A stretch of 64,000 bases of DNA from Ilumatobacter sp. (GTDB taxonomy: Bacteria; Actinomycetota; Acidimicrobiia; Acidimicrobiales; Ilumatobacteraceae): the NCBI GenBank assembly GCA_018666235.1, contig JABJAB010000071.1, positions 1-64,000 of the forward strand, read 5' to 3'. Each line of letters starts with the position of its first letter. Positions within the stretch are counted from its first letter, which is position 1. Below the pieces are notes generated by a model that was given only the letters and a program-made list of their open reading frames with translations, was not told where the DNA came from and ran no database searches. Made by a program: the position numbers and the translations under genes. Below are positions 34,868-45,129 of this stretch, one piece after another.

Positions 34868-34873
34868 TAGGCT
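34868..34873 (+). promoter_or_regulatory. -10 box of the oxygenase-like gene
   Basis: TAGGCT, 6 bases before ATG 34880, identical to the hemB arrangement; it argues for 34880 rather than the ATG at 34874. Confidence 0.6.
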
Positions 34874-34879
34874 ATGGAA

Positions 34880-35572
34880 ATGAGCTTCTGGCCGAATTCC
34901 GAACACTGGAGCGTGAAGATTCCGCTCGAGACCGCACACTCGCGTCTCGACGTGCTCGCCGAGACCGGCGTCGTTATCTTGAAAGATGCCGACTTTGACG
35001 TTCCCGAGTCCGAGTATCTCGCGCTCGAGTACATGGACTGGAAGTCGGGTGGCGATACGAACTTCGCGCCGATCGCCACGGCCGACGGGGAACTCGACTG
35101 CCGCGGATTTTGGGACAAGGGCAAGACCGACAAGGACGCGGTGTGGACGTCGAATGCCGATGTGGCGCCGAGCATCAAGAACTATGTCGACGGCGTGGGC
35201 GCCAACTTCGGGCGGGTGCGCGCCATCAAGCTTGAGCCGCAGGATCGTGAGTCGGCGATCCGAAGCCTGCACCGCGATGACAACAACCGCTTCAACCCCG
35301 ATGACGAGGGTTGGGTCGTGCGAACGTGGGTTGAGTTGACGGACAACCCAGACAGCTACATGATCTTGATGGACAACGACGCCGACGGTCTTCCTGATGC
35401 ATCGACCGAGGTCCGCGTCCCGTTGCACAAGGGCGCTCGCTTCATCGTCGACACGCAACGCCTCTGGCATGTCGTTGTGCACCCGGGCGCCGAGTCGCGC
35501 TACGCACTCATCACGAGCTTTGAGTCCAGCCCCGTGCTGGACACCTGGATCGCGGCCGAAGCCGCGAGCTGA
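34880..35572 (+). CDS. Possible Fe(II)/2-oxoglutarate oxygenase-like protein
   Basis: No family is recognised with certainty. The 230-aa protein has a jelly-roll-like pattern with IRSLHRDDNNRF (possible HxD metal pair), then a Gly/Asp-rich insert, and RLWHVVVHPGAESRYALI, where a distal His and an Arg sit as expected for 2-oxoglutarate binding. These spacings resemble aspartyl/prolyl hydroxylase-type enzymes, but this is inference from motif order only. No signal peptide. Stands alone between the M23 pair and recR. Confidence 0.5.
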   Translation: MSFWPNSEHWSVKIPLETAHSRLDVLAETGVVILKDADFDVPESEYLALEYMDWKSGGDTNFAPIATADGELDCRGFWDKGKTDKDAVWTSNADVAPSIKNYVDGVGANFGRVRAIKLEPQDRESAIRSLHRDDNNRFNPDDEGWVVRTWVELTDNPDSYMILMDNDADGLPDASTEVRVPLHKGARFIVDTQRLWHVVVHPGAESRYALITSFESSPVLDTWIAAEAAS

Positions 35573-35584
35573 ATCGCTCCAACC

Positions 35585-35878
35585 TCACCTTCCACCTCGA
35601 CGCGGAGTCAGCAATTCGTGTCGCAGCGCGAGGAGCTTGGGTGCAGGTTCTCCGTCCGACCAGGCATCGCCAACGATGACCCGTTCGTACGACTCCCATT
35701 CCTGGCGGACACCGGCAAGATCGCCGGCGCTGGCATGGGCGCGCATGCGCACTCCGATGAGTTCGTTATGGCCTGCCAAGACCTTGAGACCCTGCCCGGT
35801 TGCCCAGAACACCAGGCCGGTGTTGCCGAGCGACAGGGCATGTCCTGCGAGTTTCAGGGCGATGTTCTGATGCGGACA
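35585..35878 (-). pseudogene. Remnant of a BTAD-domain transcriptional activator
   Basis: About 95 codons, immediately after and partly in conflict with the recR 3' end, encode a helical segment LSLGNTGLVFWATGQGLKVL, then HNELIGVRMRAHASAGDLAG and a LLALRHELLTP end. This is the C-terminal part of a bacterial transcriptional activator domain as in AfsR/SARP-type regulators. No ATG and no DNA-binding part precede it, so it looks like the tail of a lost gene. A short product from the GTG inside GLVFW cannot be excluded. Confidence 0.5.
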
Positions 35879-35879
35879 G

Positions 35880-36490
35880 TTACTCGTCGACGGAACGGCG
35901 GCCCTCGAGGGCGCGTCCGAGCGTGAGCTCGTCGGCGTACTCCAAGTCACCGCCCACGGGCAGCCCACTCGCAATGCGGGTCACGTTGAGCCCGAGTGGC
36001 TTGAGCAGCCGTCCGAGATACATGGCCGTGACTTCACCCTCGGTATTGGGGTTCGTGCACAAGATGACTTCGGTGATCCCTTCGGGATCGAGCCGAGCAA
36101 CGAGCTCGCGAATCTTCAACTGCTCAGGCCCGATGCCTTCCAGCGGCGACATCGCGCCGAGCAACACGTGGTAGCGCCCGCGGAACTCGCCGGTCTTTTC
36201 GATGGCCACGACGTCACGCGATTCCTCGACGACGCACAGGACATGACTGTCGCGTCCGTCATCGGTGCAGATGGGACACAAGGTGTCGTCGGCGACGTTG
36301 AAGCAGCGTTCGCAGAATCGAACTCGGGCCTTGGCATCGGTGATGGCATGCGCGAGGCGTGTGACGTCGTCCTCGGGGACCTTCAGAAGGTGAAACGCGA
36401 TTCGCTGAGCCGATTTTGGACCGATGCCAGGCAGCCGGCCGAATTCATCGATCAGTGCCTGGACGGGAGCGGTGTACGTCGTTGAGGCCA

Positions 36491-36491
<1 letters not shown>
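35880..36491 (-). CDS. recR: Recombination protein RecR
   Basis: RecFOR-pathway protein that loads RecA at gaps. The 203-aa product has the helix-hairpin-helix LPGIGPKSAQRIAFHLL, the zinc finger CERCFNVADDTLCPIC, and a Toprim domain with VVEESRDVVAIEKTGEF and CTNPNTEGEVTAMYL. The start codon overlaps the dnaX stop (TGATG), the common dnaX-recR pairing, though the usual intervening ybaB gene is absent. Confidence 0.95.
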
Positions 36492-38617
<2,126 letters not shown>

Positions 38618-38624
38618 TGCGGTC

Positions 38625-38630
38625 ACGATA
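38625..38630 (-). promoter_or_regulatory. -10 box of dnaX
   Basis: TATCGT on the minus strand, 7 bases before the ATG at 38617. Confidence 0.6.
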
Positions 38631-38686
38631 GAGGTTCGCGGGCGCAGCGCCATCGACGGTGTGGACACCTGACCCCTGACCAGTCC

Positions 38687-38692
38687 TACAGT
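38687..38692 (+). promoter_or_regulatory. -10 box of the lipoprotein gene at 38700
   Basis: TACAGT, 7 bases before ATG 38700 (4 before a GTG at 38697). A TGGACA lies 19 bases upstream as a weak -35. Confidence 0.5.
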
Positions 38693-38699
38693 AGGGGTG

Positions 38700-39170
38700 A
38701 TGTCATCTCTTGGCCGACTGAGTCGAGCTGCAGCGATACTTGCCATGAGTGCGTCGATCGTGATGACGGCGGGCTGCGCAAGCGAAGCCGCACCAGCCGT
38801 TGACGCTTCCGCCTACCGAGCTGAACTCGCTGCGATCTGCGTTGCGAGCAATGCGGAACGGTCGGCAATTGCTGATCCGCTCGACCAAGCCGGCGTGGCC
38901 AGCTTTGCCCGCTCGGTTGCTGACGTGCTCACTCGGCAAGCTGAGGCGGCCCGAGCATTGCGGTCACCGGACGACCTCGACGACGATCACCGAGCGTTCG
39001 TACAAAACACCGCTGACCAAGCCGCGGCATGGACCAGCCTCGCCGTCATTCCGTCCAGCGACACGGAACAGTTCGGTGCGCTCCAAACCACCATCCTCGA
39101 ACTCACCCTCGGGCGCGATGATTTGGCCACGGAGATGGACATTTTGGCCTGTCGCGTCGCTCCGGCATGA
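38700..39170 (+). CDS. Small lipoprotein of unknown function
   Basis: The 156-aa precursor has a lipoprotein signal peptide ending in the lipobox MTAGC, so the mature protein starts at the Cys and is membrane-attached outside. The rest is helical, rich in Ala, Asp and Leu, with two further Cys (ICVAS near the start and LACRVAPA at the end) that may pair. No known domain. Divergent from dnaX with about 80 bases between starts. Confidence 0.7.
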   Translation: MSSLGRLSRAAAILAMSASIVMTAGCASEAAPAVDASAYRAELAAICVASNAERSAIADPLDQAGVASFARSVADVLTRQAEAARALRSPDDLDDDHRAFVQNTADQAAAWTSLAVIPSSDTEQFGALQTTILELTLGRDDLATEMDILACRVAPA

Positions 39171-39234
39171 GAGCCGACGCGTTCGGGCGGCCACGCTCAG
39201 CGCGTGCCTCACGCCCTTGGCTGTGGGCTGGCAG

Positions 39235-39240
39235 TAGCCT
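39235..39240 (+). promoter_or_regulatory. -10 box of the CopC-CopD gene
   Basis: TAGCCT, 9 bases before GTG 39250. Confidence 0.45.
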
Positions 39241-39249
39241 CGGCACACT

Positions 39250-41208
39250 GTGAACGAGCACACACCTGTTCTCCTTGGCCGACGACGGTCGGCCCGGTCC
39301 AATCTGGCCCAAGCCGCCACCGTTTCGCGGCAGCCTGTGGCGTCTCGCTTGGGGCGCTCCGTCCGGCTCGGACTCGCGTTCGTCCTGATCGCCTTCGTCG
39401 GAGCATTCGGCCTTGCGCCGGGAACTGCCCTCGCCGACAACGAGATCATTACCTCTGAGCCTGCCGACGGTGCGACCCTCACGACGTCGCCCAGCGAAAT
39501 CGTCTTCAATTTCACCGAGGAAGTCGGCGAACTGCGCGTCGTCTCGGTCGAGTGCAACACCGAGCCATACCTGGTGCCGCGGCCCACTTTGAGCGGTAAC
39601 GCGAGAACGATGACGGTCGAGATCCCGGCCCCCGGTCTTCCCCAGGGTCTGTGCGTCGCAACCTGGACGGTCAGCGACAGCGACGACGAGCCGAATGGCA
39701 GCGGCCAGATCTCCTTCTCGATCGAGGTGGACCCGGCGCCGACGACCAGCATTGCCGACACAGGCAACGACACGACGACCACATTGGCAGGCGCCGGCGA
39801 AGGAACGCCGGCATCGACCACCGGAAGCACTGATGCATCCGACTCGGCGATCGTCGACCTGAACAGCGTCGAGACCGGAACGGGGCCGCTGTGGCTCGGG
39901 CGGGTGTTGTCGACGCTCGGCATCGCAGCAGTTTTTGGTGCACTCGTCGTGATCGCTGCGGCGTGGCCAGAGGGCGTCGAATACCTGATCACTGTCCGAT
40001 TCGTCCGCTCAGCGTGGGTGCTTGCCCTGATCGGAACGTTGCTGTTCACGTCAGCGGCAGCTGCAGCGGTGTCGGGTTCCTCGCTGGGATCTGGCTTCAG
40101 CCCCGCTGCGTGGCTGGACCTGCTTGATGCCGGGTGGTCCGGCCGAGCCGCACTCCTCCGACTGGTCTTTGTCATTGCCGCTGCCTGGGCAGCGTTCCGA
40201 CCTGATCGCGTCATCGACCCCGTCACCCAACTTGTCGCGCTCGGGCTCCCCGCGCTGGCGGTCGTGATGATCGGCGTCGGCCGCGTCGACGGGCCACTGG
40301 TACTGCTCGGTGTGCTGCTCGGCATTGCCCACGCATTGGCGATGGCCGTGTGGGTTGGCGGCGTGATCTTGCTCGCACGCGTCATCCTGTCCGGCCCCGG
40401 CGAGGAGGACCTCGTCCACGCCGTACGCGGCTTCGCGCGCATCTCGGTGCTTGCCATCGTCGTCACCATCGGCACCGGGCTGGTGCAGATGTTCCGCCTT
40501 GATGGCGGCAATCTCTTCAACAACGCCCACGGCCGCGTCACCGTGCTGAAGGTTGTGTTGGTCGCAGCGATGGTGTTCGTCGGTCTGTCCGCCCGCCAGT
40601 TCGCACAACAGCGTCTGGCCCGGACCCATGAAATGACCGTGCCGATGGCTGACCGGTTGCGACGGGCGTTCGGCGTCGAAGCCGCGATCGGTCTGGTCGT
40701 TCTGCTTGCAAGTTCCTGGTTGCTGGCACTCACTCCGGTCAACGTCAACAACGAACCCTCGATCGACTACGCGATCGAGCGGCGAGTTCTGGTCGAGGCC
40801 GAAGAGATCGTTGTCCTCGACGTCACCGTCAAGCTCACCAACGATCGAGTCGGGTTGAACGGCCTCGAAGTTCGCGTCGACGAGCCAGGCGATGGCATCA
40901 TCGGTCTCGAGGTGGTCTTCACGCCGCCGGTCGACGGAGTGAGCGGCGCAATCGTGCAGTCCGTACCGCTGACCGGAGCAGGACGGGCCGTACGAAGCGA
41001 AGCGAACGGACTCCCGATGGAGGTCGCCGGCGACTGGCAATTACAGGTCAACGCCAACACCGGAGCAGGCTTGGTGCGCAGCGACCCCATCGTCATCGCG
41101 ATCGCAACAGCCGATGGCACCGCGCCGACCACGTCGATCACGATCCCCGAACCGATCCTCGTCCCGATCGAAACCACCACCACCACCACCACCACCGTCG
41201 CCGGTTGA
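39250..41208 (+). CDS. CopC-CopD fusion protein (copper-resistance family)
   Basis: The 652-aa membrane protein starts with a positively charged signal/anchor, then a CopC-type beta domain (TSEPADGATLTTSPSEIVFN to ISFSIEV), a Thr/Ser linker, and a CopD domain of about eight helices (LLARVILSGPGEEDLVH, GLVQMFRLDGG, LKVVLVAAMVFVGLSARQ), ending in a beta domain and a Thr-rich tail. In copper-binding CopC the mature N-terminus begins with His; here the equivalent point reads ALADNEIITSEPA, with no His, and the second His region is not obvious, so copper binding by the CopC part is doubtful. GTG 39250 is followed by the signal region. Confidence 0.85.
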   Translation: MNEHTPVLLGRRRSARSNLAQAATVSRQPVASRLGRSVRLGLAFVLIAFVGAFGLAPGTALADNEIITSEPADGATLTTSPSEIVFNFTEEVGELRVVSVECNTEPYLVPRPTLSGNARTMTVEIPAPGLPQGLCVATWTVSDSDDEPNGSGQISFSIEVDPAPTTSIADTGNDTTTTLAGAGEGTPASTTGSTDASDSAIVDLNSVETGTGPLWLGRVLSTLGIAAVFGALVVIAAAWPEGVEYLITVRFVRSAWVLALIGTLLFTSAAAAAVSGSSLGSGFSPAAWLDLLDAGWSGRAALLRLVFVIAAAWAAFRPDRVIDPVTQLVALGLPALAVVMIGVGRVDGPLVLLGVLLGIAHALAMAVWVGGVILLARVILSGPGEEDLVHAVRGFARISVLAIVVTIGTGLVQMFRLDGGNLFNNAHGRVTVLKVVLVAAMVFVGLSARQFAQQRLARTHEMTVPMADRLRRAFGVEAAIGLVVLLASSWLLALTPVNVNNEPSIDYAIERRVLVEAEEIVVLDVTVKLTNDRVGLNGLEVRVDEPGDGIIGLEVVFTPPVDGVSGAIVQSVPLTGAGRAVRSEANGLPMEVAGDWQLQVNANTGAGLVRSDPIVIAIATADGTAPTTSITIPEPILVPIETTTTTTTTVAG

Positions 41209-41296
41209 TGTCCGCCTGATCTCTGTCTGGCCCCTTATCGGACCCCTTGTCTGCTCGATCCCGGGTGCCATGCGACATTGAGCACGACCGTCGCAG

Positions 41297-42526
41297 TCAG
41301 CCAGTGGATGCAGCCGCAATGAACTCGTGGAAGTCGACAGGCGCGGCGACGTCGAGCTGGTCGTAGCGACACTGGGCGGGGACGATGTCGGGCCGCCACC
41401 GCACAAACGACACGCCGTGGCGAAATCGGCCACCCTCGAGCTGACCGAAGGTGACCTCGGCGACGAGGCCCATCGCCAGCGGCACAAACGAGAGATCCTT
41501 GCCGGCATTCCAACGGCTGCCGCCTTGGGTCGACACCGACCCTGACTTCGTCGACGCGGCCGCGCGCTGTTCGTCCTGCGCAACGGCCCAGCCACGCCAT
41601 GGATGATCGACAAGAGCATCGTGCGTGCGCGGCTCGAGCTCGGCGAGCAGTTCAGCGCGCCGGGCGACAGAGAATGCCGCCGCCACACCGACCGAATGCA
41701 AGTCACCACTACCGACACCACCACCACCGCCACGGCCGTCGCGACCACCAACGTCACCACCACCAACGTCACCACCACCAACGTCACCACCACCGTCGAA
41801 GAGGCCGAGCAGCAGTGAGCCGACTCCGTTGCCATCCTTGTGCACCCGGTAGCCCGGCACTGCGCACAGCGCAGTTCGCTGATGCTTGACCTTGACCAGC
41901 GCGCGCTTGCCCGGCTCGTAGGTGCCGTGCGCAGGCTTGGCAATAATGCCATCGAGCCCCGCCCCCTCGAAGCGGGCGAACCAGTCGTTGGCAATCGACC
42001 GGTCAGTGGTGGCCGGAGTGAGGTGGACGACACCGTTCGGCGCGAGCGCATCGACGAGCAGCGCGCGTCGCTCGGTCATTGGACGGTCGAGGAACGATTG
42101 ATTGTCGCAGGCCAAGATGTCGAACGCGACGAACGCAGCGGGGGTCTCGGCTGCCAGCCGGTCAATCCGCGACTTTGCCGGATGGATCCGTTGCAGCAAT
42201 CCATCGAAGTCGAGTCCGTTGCCCGCCACGTCGGCGACGACGATCTCGCCATCGATGATGCATCGGGCCGGCAACGCATCAAGGAGTGGCTGGGTCAATT
42301 CGGGGAAGTATCTCCCGAGTGGCTTGAGATTTCGACTGACCAGTTCGAGCCGATCACCGTCGCGAAAGACGACGCAGCGGAACCCGTCCCACTTCGGTTC
42401 GAAGATCCATCCGTCCCCGTCAGGGATCTTGCGTGCCAATTTCGCCAGCATCGGCTTGACGGGCGGCTGGATGGGAAGGTCGAACGCCACGTCTGCAGGT
42501 GCTCCTGACCCCGACGATTCATCCAT
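41297..42526 (-). CDS. ligC: ATP-dependent DNA ligase (LigC-like)
   Basis: Single-chain ATP-dependent ligase of the actinobacterial LigC/LigD-catalytic type, used in repair. Of 409 aa, the nucleotidyltransferase domain has the adenylated Lys in EPKWDGFRCVVF (KxDG), CIIDGEIVVAD (motif III), FVAFDILACD, DGIIAKPAHGTYEPGKRA (motif IV) and LVKVKHQRT (motif V). The OB domain starts LCAVPGYRVHKDG and is interrupted by a Gly-rich insertion of about 27 residues built of GGGDV repeats. The C-terminal FGQLEGGRFRHGVSFVRWRPD fits the family. Convergent with the CopCD gene. Confidence 0.92.
   Translation of the reverse strand: MDESSGSGAPADVAFDLPIQPPVKPMLAKLARKIPDGDGWIFEPKWDGFRCVVFRDGDRLELVSRNLKPLGRYFPELTQPLLDALPARCIIDGEIVVADVAGNGLDFDGLLQRIHPAKSRIDRLAAETPAAFVAFDILACDNQSFLDRPMTERRALLVDALAPNGVVHLTPATTDRSIANDWFARFEGAGLDGIIAKPAHGTYEPGKRALVKVKHQRTALCAVPGYRVHKDGNGVGSLLLGLFDGGGDVGGGDVGGGDVGGRDGRGGGGGVGSGDLHSVGVAAAFSVARRAELLAELEPRTHDALVDHPWRGWAVAQDEQRAAASTKSGSVSTQGGSRWNAGKDLSFVPLAMGLVAEVTFGQLEGGRFRHGVSFVRWRPDIVPAQCRYDQLDVAAPVDFHEFIAAASTG
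41740..41798. repeat. 15-bp tandem repeat in the ligase gene
   Basis: Three units of 15 bases (aacgtcaccaccacc on the plus strand, at 41750, 41765 and 41780) encode GGGDV repeats in the OB-fold domain of the ligase, followed by further Gly-rich codons. Confidence 0.9.
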
Positions 42527-42557
42527 GTGTGCATTCTTGCTTGTCGCACGGTCGCGC

Positions 42558-42563
42558 TAGGTT
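42558..42563 (+). promoter_or_regulatory. -10 box of pccB
   Basis: TAGGTT, 7 bases before GTG 42571; supports that GTG, rather than the far upstream ATG at 42499, as the start. Confidence 0.6.
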
Positions 42564-42570
42564 TCCGACC

Positions 42571-44118
42571 GTGAGCATGCAGGAAAAATTGGACGATCTC
42601 GCCGGGCGCCGCGAGGACGCACACAACGCTGGATCCCAACGGTCGATCGACCGCCAATACGAGAAGGGCAAGATGCTCGCTCGTGAGCGCATCGACTACT
42701 TCCTCGACGACGGCTCATTCCACGAACTCGACCTCCTTGCTCGCCACCGTGCCCAGGCATCGGGCCTCGAGGAGCGTCCGTACACCGACGGTGTGATCAC
42801 GGGCTGGGGCACCGTCGACGGCCGCAAGGTGTTCGTGTTCTCCCAGGACTTCACCGTCTTCGGCGGCGCGCTCGGCGAAGTGTTCGCCGAGAAGATCCAC
42901 AAGCTGATGGACCTGTCGCTGAAGGTCGGCGCACCGCTGATCGGCCTGAACGACGGCGCCGGCGCGCGCATCCAAGAGGGCGTGGTCAGCCTCGCGAGTT
43001 ACGGAGGCATCTTCCACCGCAACGTGCGCGCCTCGGGCGTCGTGCCGCAAATTTCTGTCATCCTCGGCCCATGCGCCGGCGGGGCCGTCTACTCCCCGGC
43101 CATGACCGACTTCATCTTCATGGTCCGCGAGACCAGCCACATGTTCATCACCGGCCCTGACGTCGTCAAGACCGTCACCGGCGAAGACGTCACCCTGGAA
43201 GAGTTGGGTGGTGCAATGAGCCACGCAAGCAAGTCAGGCGTGGCCACGTTCGTCGCCGACGACGAAAAGTCCTGTCTCGACGACGTCCGCTTCCTGCTGT
43301 CCTTCCTCCCGGCAAACAACCTCGAAGAGCCCCCAGCCGAGGACTGCACCGACGACCCCGACCGAGACTGCCCCGAGCTGCGCGACATCCTGCCGGACAG
43401 CCCGAACCTGCCGTACGACATGATCGACGTCGTTCGTACCTGCGTCGACGACGGCGAGTTCTTCGAGTACTTCCCGCACTTTGCCAAATCGATCATCTGT
43501 GGCTTCGCCCGCATCGACGGTCGACCGGTCGGCGTCGTCGGTAATCAGCCGAAGGTTCTTGCCGGTGTCCTCGACATCGAGTCAGCTGAGAAAGCTGCTC
43601 GCTTCGTCCGCACCTGCGATGCGTTCAACATTCCGCTCATCACCTTCGTTGACGTGCCTGGCTTCCTGCCCGGTGTCGACCAGGAGTACGGCGGCATCAT
43701 TCGCCACGGCGCCAAGCTGCTCTACGCCTACTGCGAGGCCACGGTGCCGCGCATCTCGGTCATCACCCGCAAGGCGTACGGCGGCGCGTACGTCGTGATG
43801 GACTCGAAGTCGATTGGCTCCGATCTCGCCTTCGCGTGGCCAACCGCCGAGCTGGCCGTGATGGGCCCGCAAGGTGCCGTTGAAATCGTGTACCGACGTG
43901 AACTGCAGCAGGCTGCCGACCCGGCTGCGCGGCGTGCCGAACTCGTCGCCGACTACACCGAAAAGTACGCCAACCCATACGCGGCCGCCGAGCGCGGTTA
44001 TGTCGACGATGTGATCGACCCCGCTGACACACGGCGCAAGCTCGTCGCCGGACTGCGAATGCTGTCGACCAAGCGTGAGGAACTCCCGAGGCGCAAGCAC
44101 GGCAACGTGCCACTGTGA
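42571..44118 (+). CDS. pccB: Propionyl-CoA carboxylase beta subunit (carboxyltransferase)
   Basis: Carboxyltransferase of acyl-CoA carboxylase that moves CO2 from biotin to propionyl-CoA, giving methylmalonyl-CoA. The 515-aa chain is full length with two crotonase-like halves: the acyl-CoA oxyanion site around LNDGAGARIQEGVVSLASYG and GPCAGGAVYSPAMTDF, and the biotin site around VDVPGFLPGVDQEYGGIIRHGAK and RKAYGGAYVVM. Only parts are quoted. Start GTG 42571 is chosen from the -10 spacing and homology (MSMQEKLDDL). The biotin subunit is not in the window; a small epsilon-like gene lies 0.75 kb downstream. Confidence 0.95.
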   Translation: MSMQEKLDDLAGRREDAHNAGSQRSIDRQYEKGKMLARERIDYFLDDGSFHELDLLARHRAQASGLEERPYTDGVITGWGTVDGRKVFVFSQDFTVFGGALGEVFAEKIHKLMDLSLKVGAPLIGLNDGAGARIQEGVVSLASYGGIFHRNVRASGVVPQISVILGPCAGGAVYSPAMTDFIFMVRETSHMFITGPDVVKTVTGEDVTLEELGGAMSHASKSGVATFVADDEKSCLDDVRFLLSFLPANNLEEPPAEDCTDDPDRDCPELRDILPDSPNLPYDMIDVVRTCVDDGEFFEYFPHFAKSIICGFARIDGRPVGVVGNQPKVLAGVLDIESAEKAARFVRTCDAFNIPLITFVDVPGFLPGVDQEYGGIIRHGAKLLYAYCEATVPRISVITRKAYGGAYVVMDSKSIGSDLAFAWPTAELAVMGPQGAVEIVYRRELQQAADPAARRAELVADYTEKYANPYAAAERGYVDDVIDPADTRRKLVAGLRMLSTKREELPRRKHGNVPL

Positions 44119-44131
44119 TCCGCTCAGGTTC

Positions 44132-44878
44132 ATGAACAAGCCGGTGTCGTCGTCGCTCCCTCCGCCACCTGCTCCTCATCCAACTGGCGGTCCGCCGCCG
44201 CCGCCGCCACCGTCGTCAAGGCAACTGCCGCCGCCTGCGCCGCGAATCACGTCGTCCGACCTGAGCGATCTCCTCGGACAACTCGGTGACGGGACGCACG
44301 GCACAGACGGCACGCACGGCAGAGAGGTCGAACCGAGCGCGGCACGCAGCGATCCCCGCGACTTCGAACGCCCGAGGGCTGCCGCAACTGCGGTGATGGA
44401 ATCGACAGGGACCATCAATTTCGATCCCGATCTTGCATCATTTGCCAGCCGTGCTGGCGGCTGGATGATCGACACGGTCATCACGACGCTCGCACTGCTC
44501 CCGGGGCTGCTCCTCTTGCTCGCCGGGTCCGGCATCGCACGGCTCCTCGCCCTGCCGCTCCTCGGGCTTGGGCTTGTGCTCGTCGCGTGGTCGTACACCG
44601 TTGCCGTTGCCCAGCATGGACAGTGGGTCGGCAACCGTCTCATGTCGACCACCGTGGTGAATGCGACGAATGGAGAGTTCGTCGATCGGCCGCACGCGTT
44701 CACGCGGTTCATCGTGCGCGCCGTGTTCTCCCCGATCTTCTTCGCAGGATTTGTGTTGGCATTCACCAACACGTCACGACGCACTTTCCATGATCAGACC
44801 GCCGAGACCGTGGTGATTCGACCGCGTCGCGCCAGTTGGTCAATCGACGAGGAGGGCGCGGAGAGCAATGGCACGTAG
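44132..44878 (+). CDS. RDD-family membrane protein, copy 1
   Basis: The 248-aa protein has a Pro-rich cytoplasmic N-terminus (runs of Pro between residues 8 and 35), a linker with THGTDGTHGRE, and from about residue 110 the RDD module: FASRAGGWMIDTVITTLALL with the R...D pattern, a second helix pair (LLALPLLGLGLVLVAW) and FTRFIVRAVFSPIFFAGFVL ending in RTFHDQTAETVVI, the conserved HD-containing end. Function of RDD proteins is mostly unknown; transport or small-molecule exchange is proposed for some. ATG 44132 follows pccB by 13 bases. Confidence 0.8.
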   Translation: MNKPVSSSLPPPPAPHPTGGPPPPPPPSSRQLPPPAPRITSSDLSDLLGQLGDGTHGTDGTHGREVEPSAARSDPRDFERPRAAATAVMESTGTINFDPDLASFASRAGGWMIDTVITTLALLPGLLLLLAGSGIARLLALPLLGLGLVLVAWSYTVAVAQHGQWVGNRLMSTTVVNATNGEFVDRPHAFTRFIVRAVFSPIFFAGFVLAFTNTSRRTFHDQTAETVVIRPRRASWSIDEEGAESNGT

Positions 44879-45089
44879 TGTGGCAACTGTGAGTGTGCCG
44901 TTCAGCGTGTCCGGGTCAACCGTCCCCACCGACGAAGAAGCTGCCGCGATCATGGCAGCGACCGAGGCACTGTGGCCGCGTGCGAGCGTGCTCGGCCCTG
45001 TCGCTGAGCCACGCAACACCGCCTGGCGGTTCAGCAGTCGGTCATGGGCGCGTCCGCTCCCGGTCCGTCGCCTGCGCCCCTGGCGCTGA
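44868..45089 (+). CDS. Small acyl-CoA carboxylase epsilon-like protein
   Basis: The 73-aa ORF overlaps the RDD gene by 11 bases and has a strong ribosome site (GGAGGGCGCGGAGAG) before its ATG. The sequence TDEEAAAIMAATEALWP followed by NTAWRFSSRSWARP resembles the short helical epsilon subunits found beside actinobacterial acyl-CoA carboxylase beta genes. The assignment rests on size, the DEE-AAI helix, the Trp-Arg-Phe-Ser end and proximity to pccB. It would stabilise the alpha-beta complex. Confidence 0.55.
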   Translation: MARSVATVSVPFSVSGSTVPTDEEAAAIMAATEALWPRASVLGPVAEPRNTAWRFSSRSWARPLPVRRLRPWR

Positions 45090-45129
45090 GAGGCCAGCCG
45101 ATCGGCGGCTGGTCTGGAACAATGGACAG

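Noticed and set aside
40051..41040. 329-codon minus-strand open frame opposite the CopCD gene
   Set aside because: Asp/His/Gln-rich antisense translation without start signal or domain.
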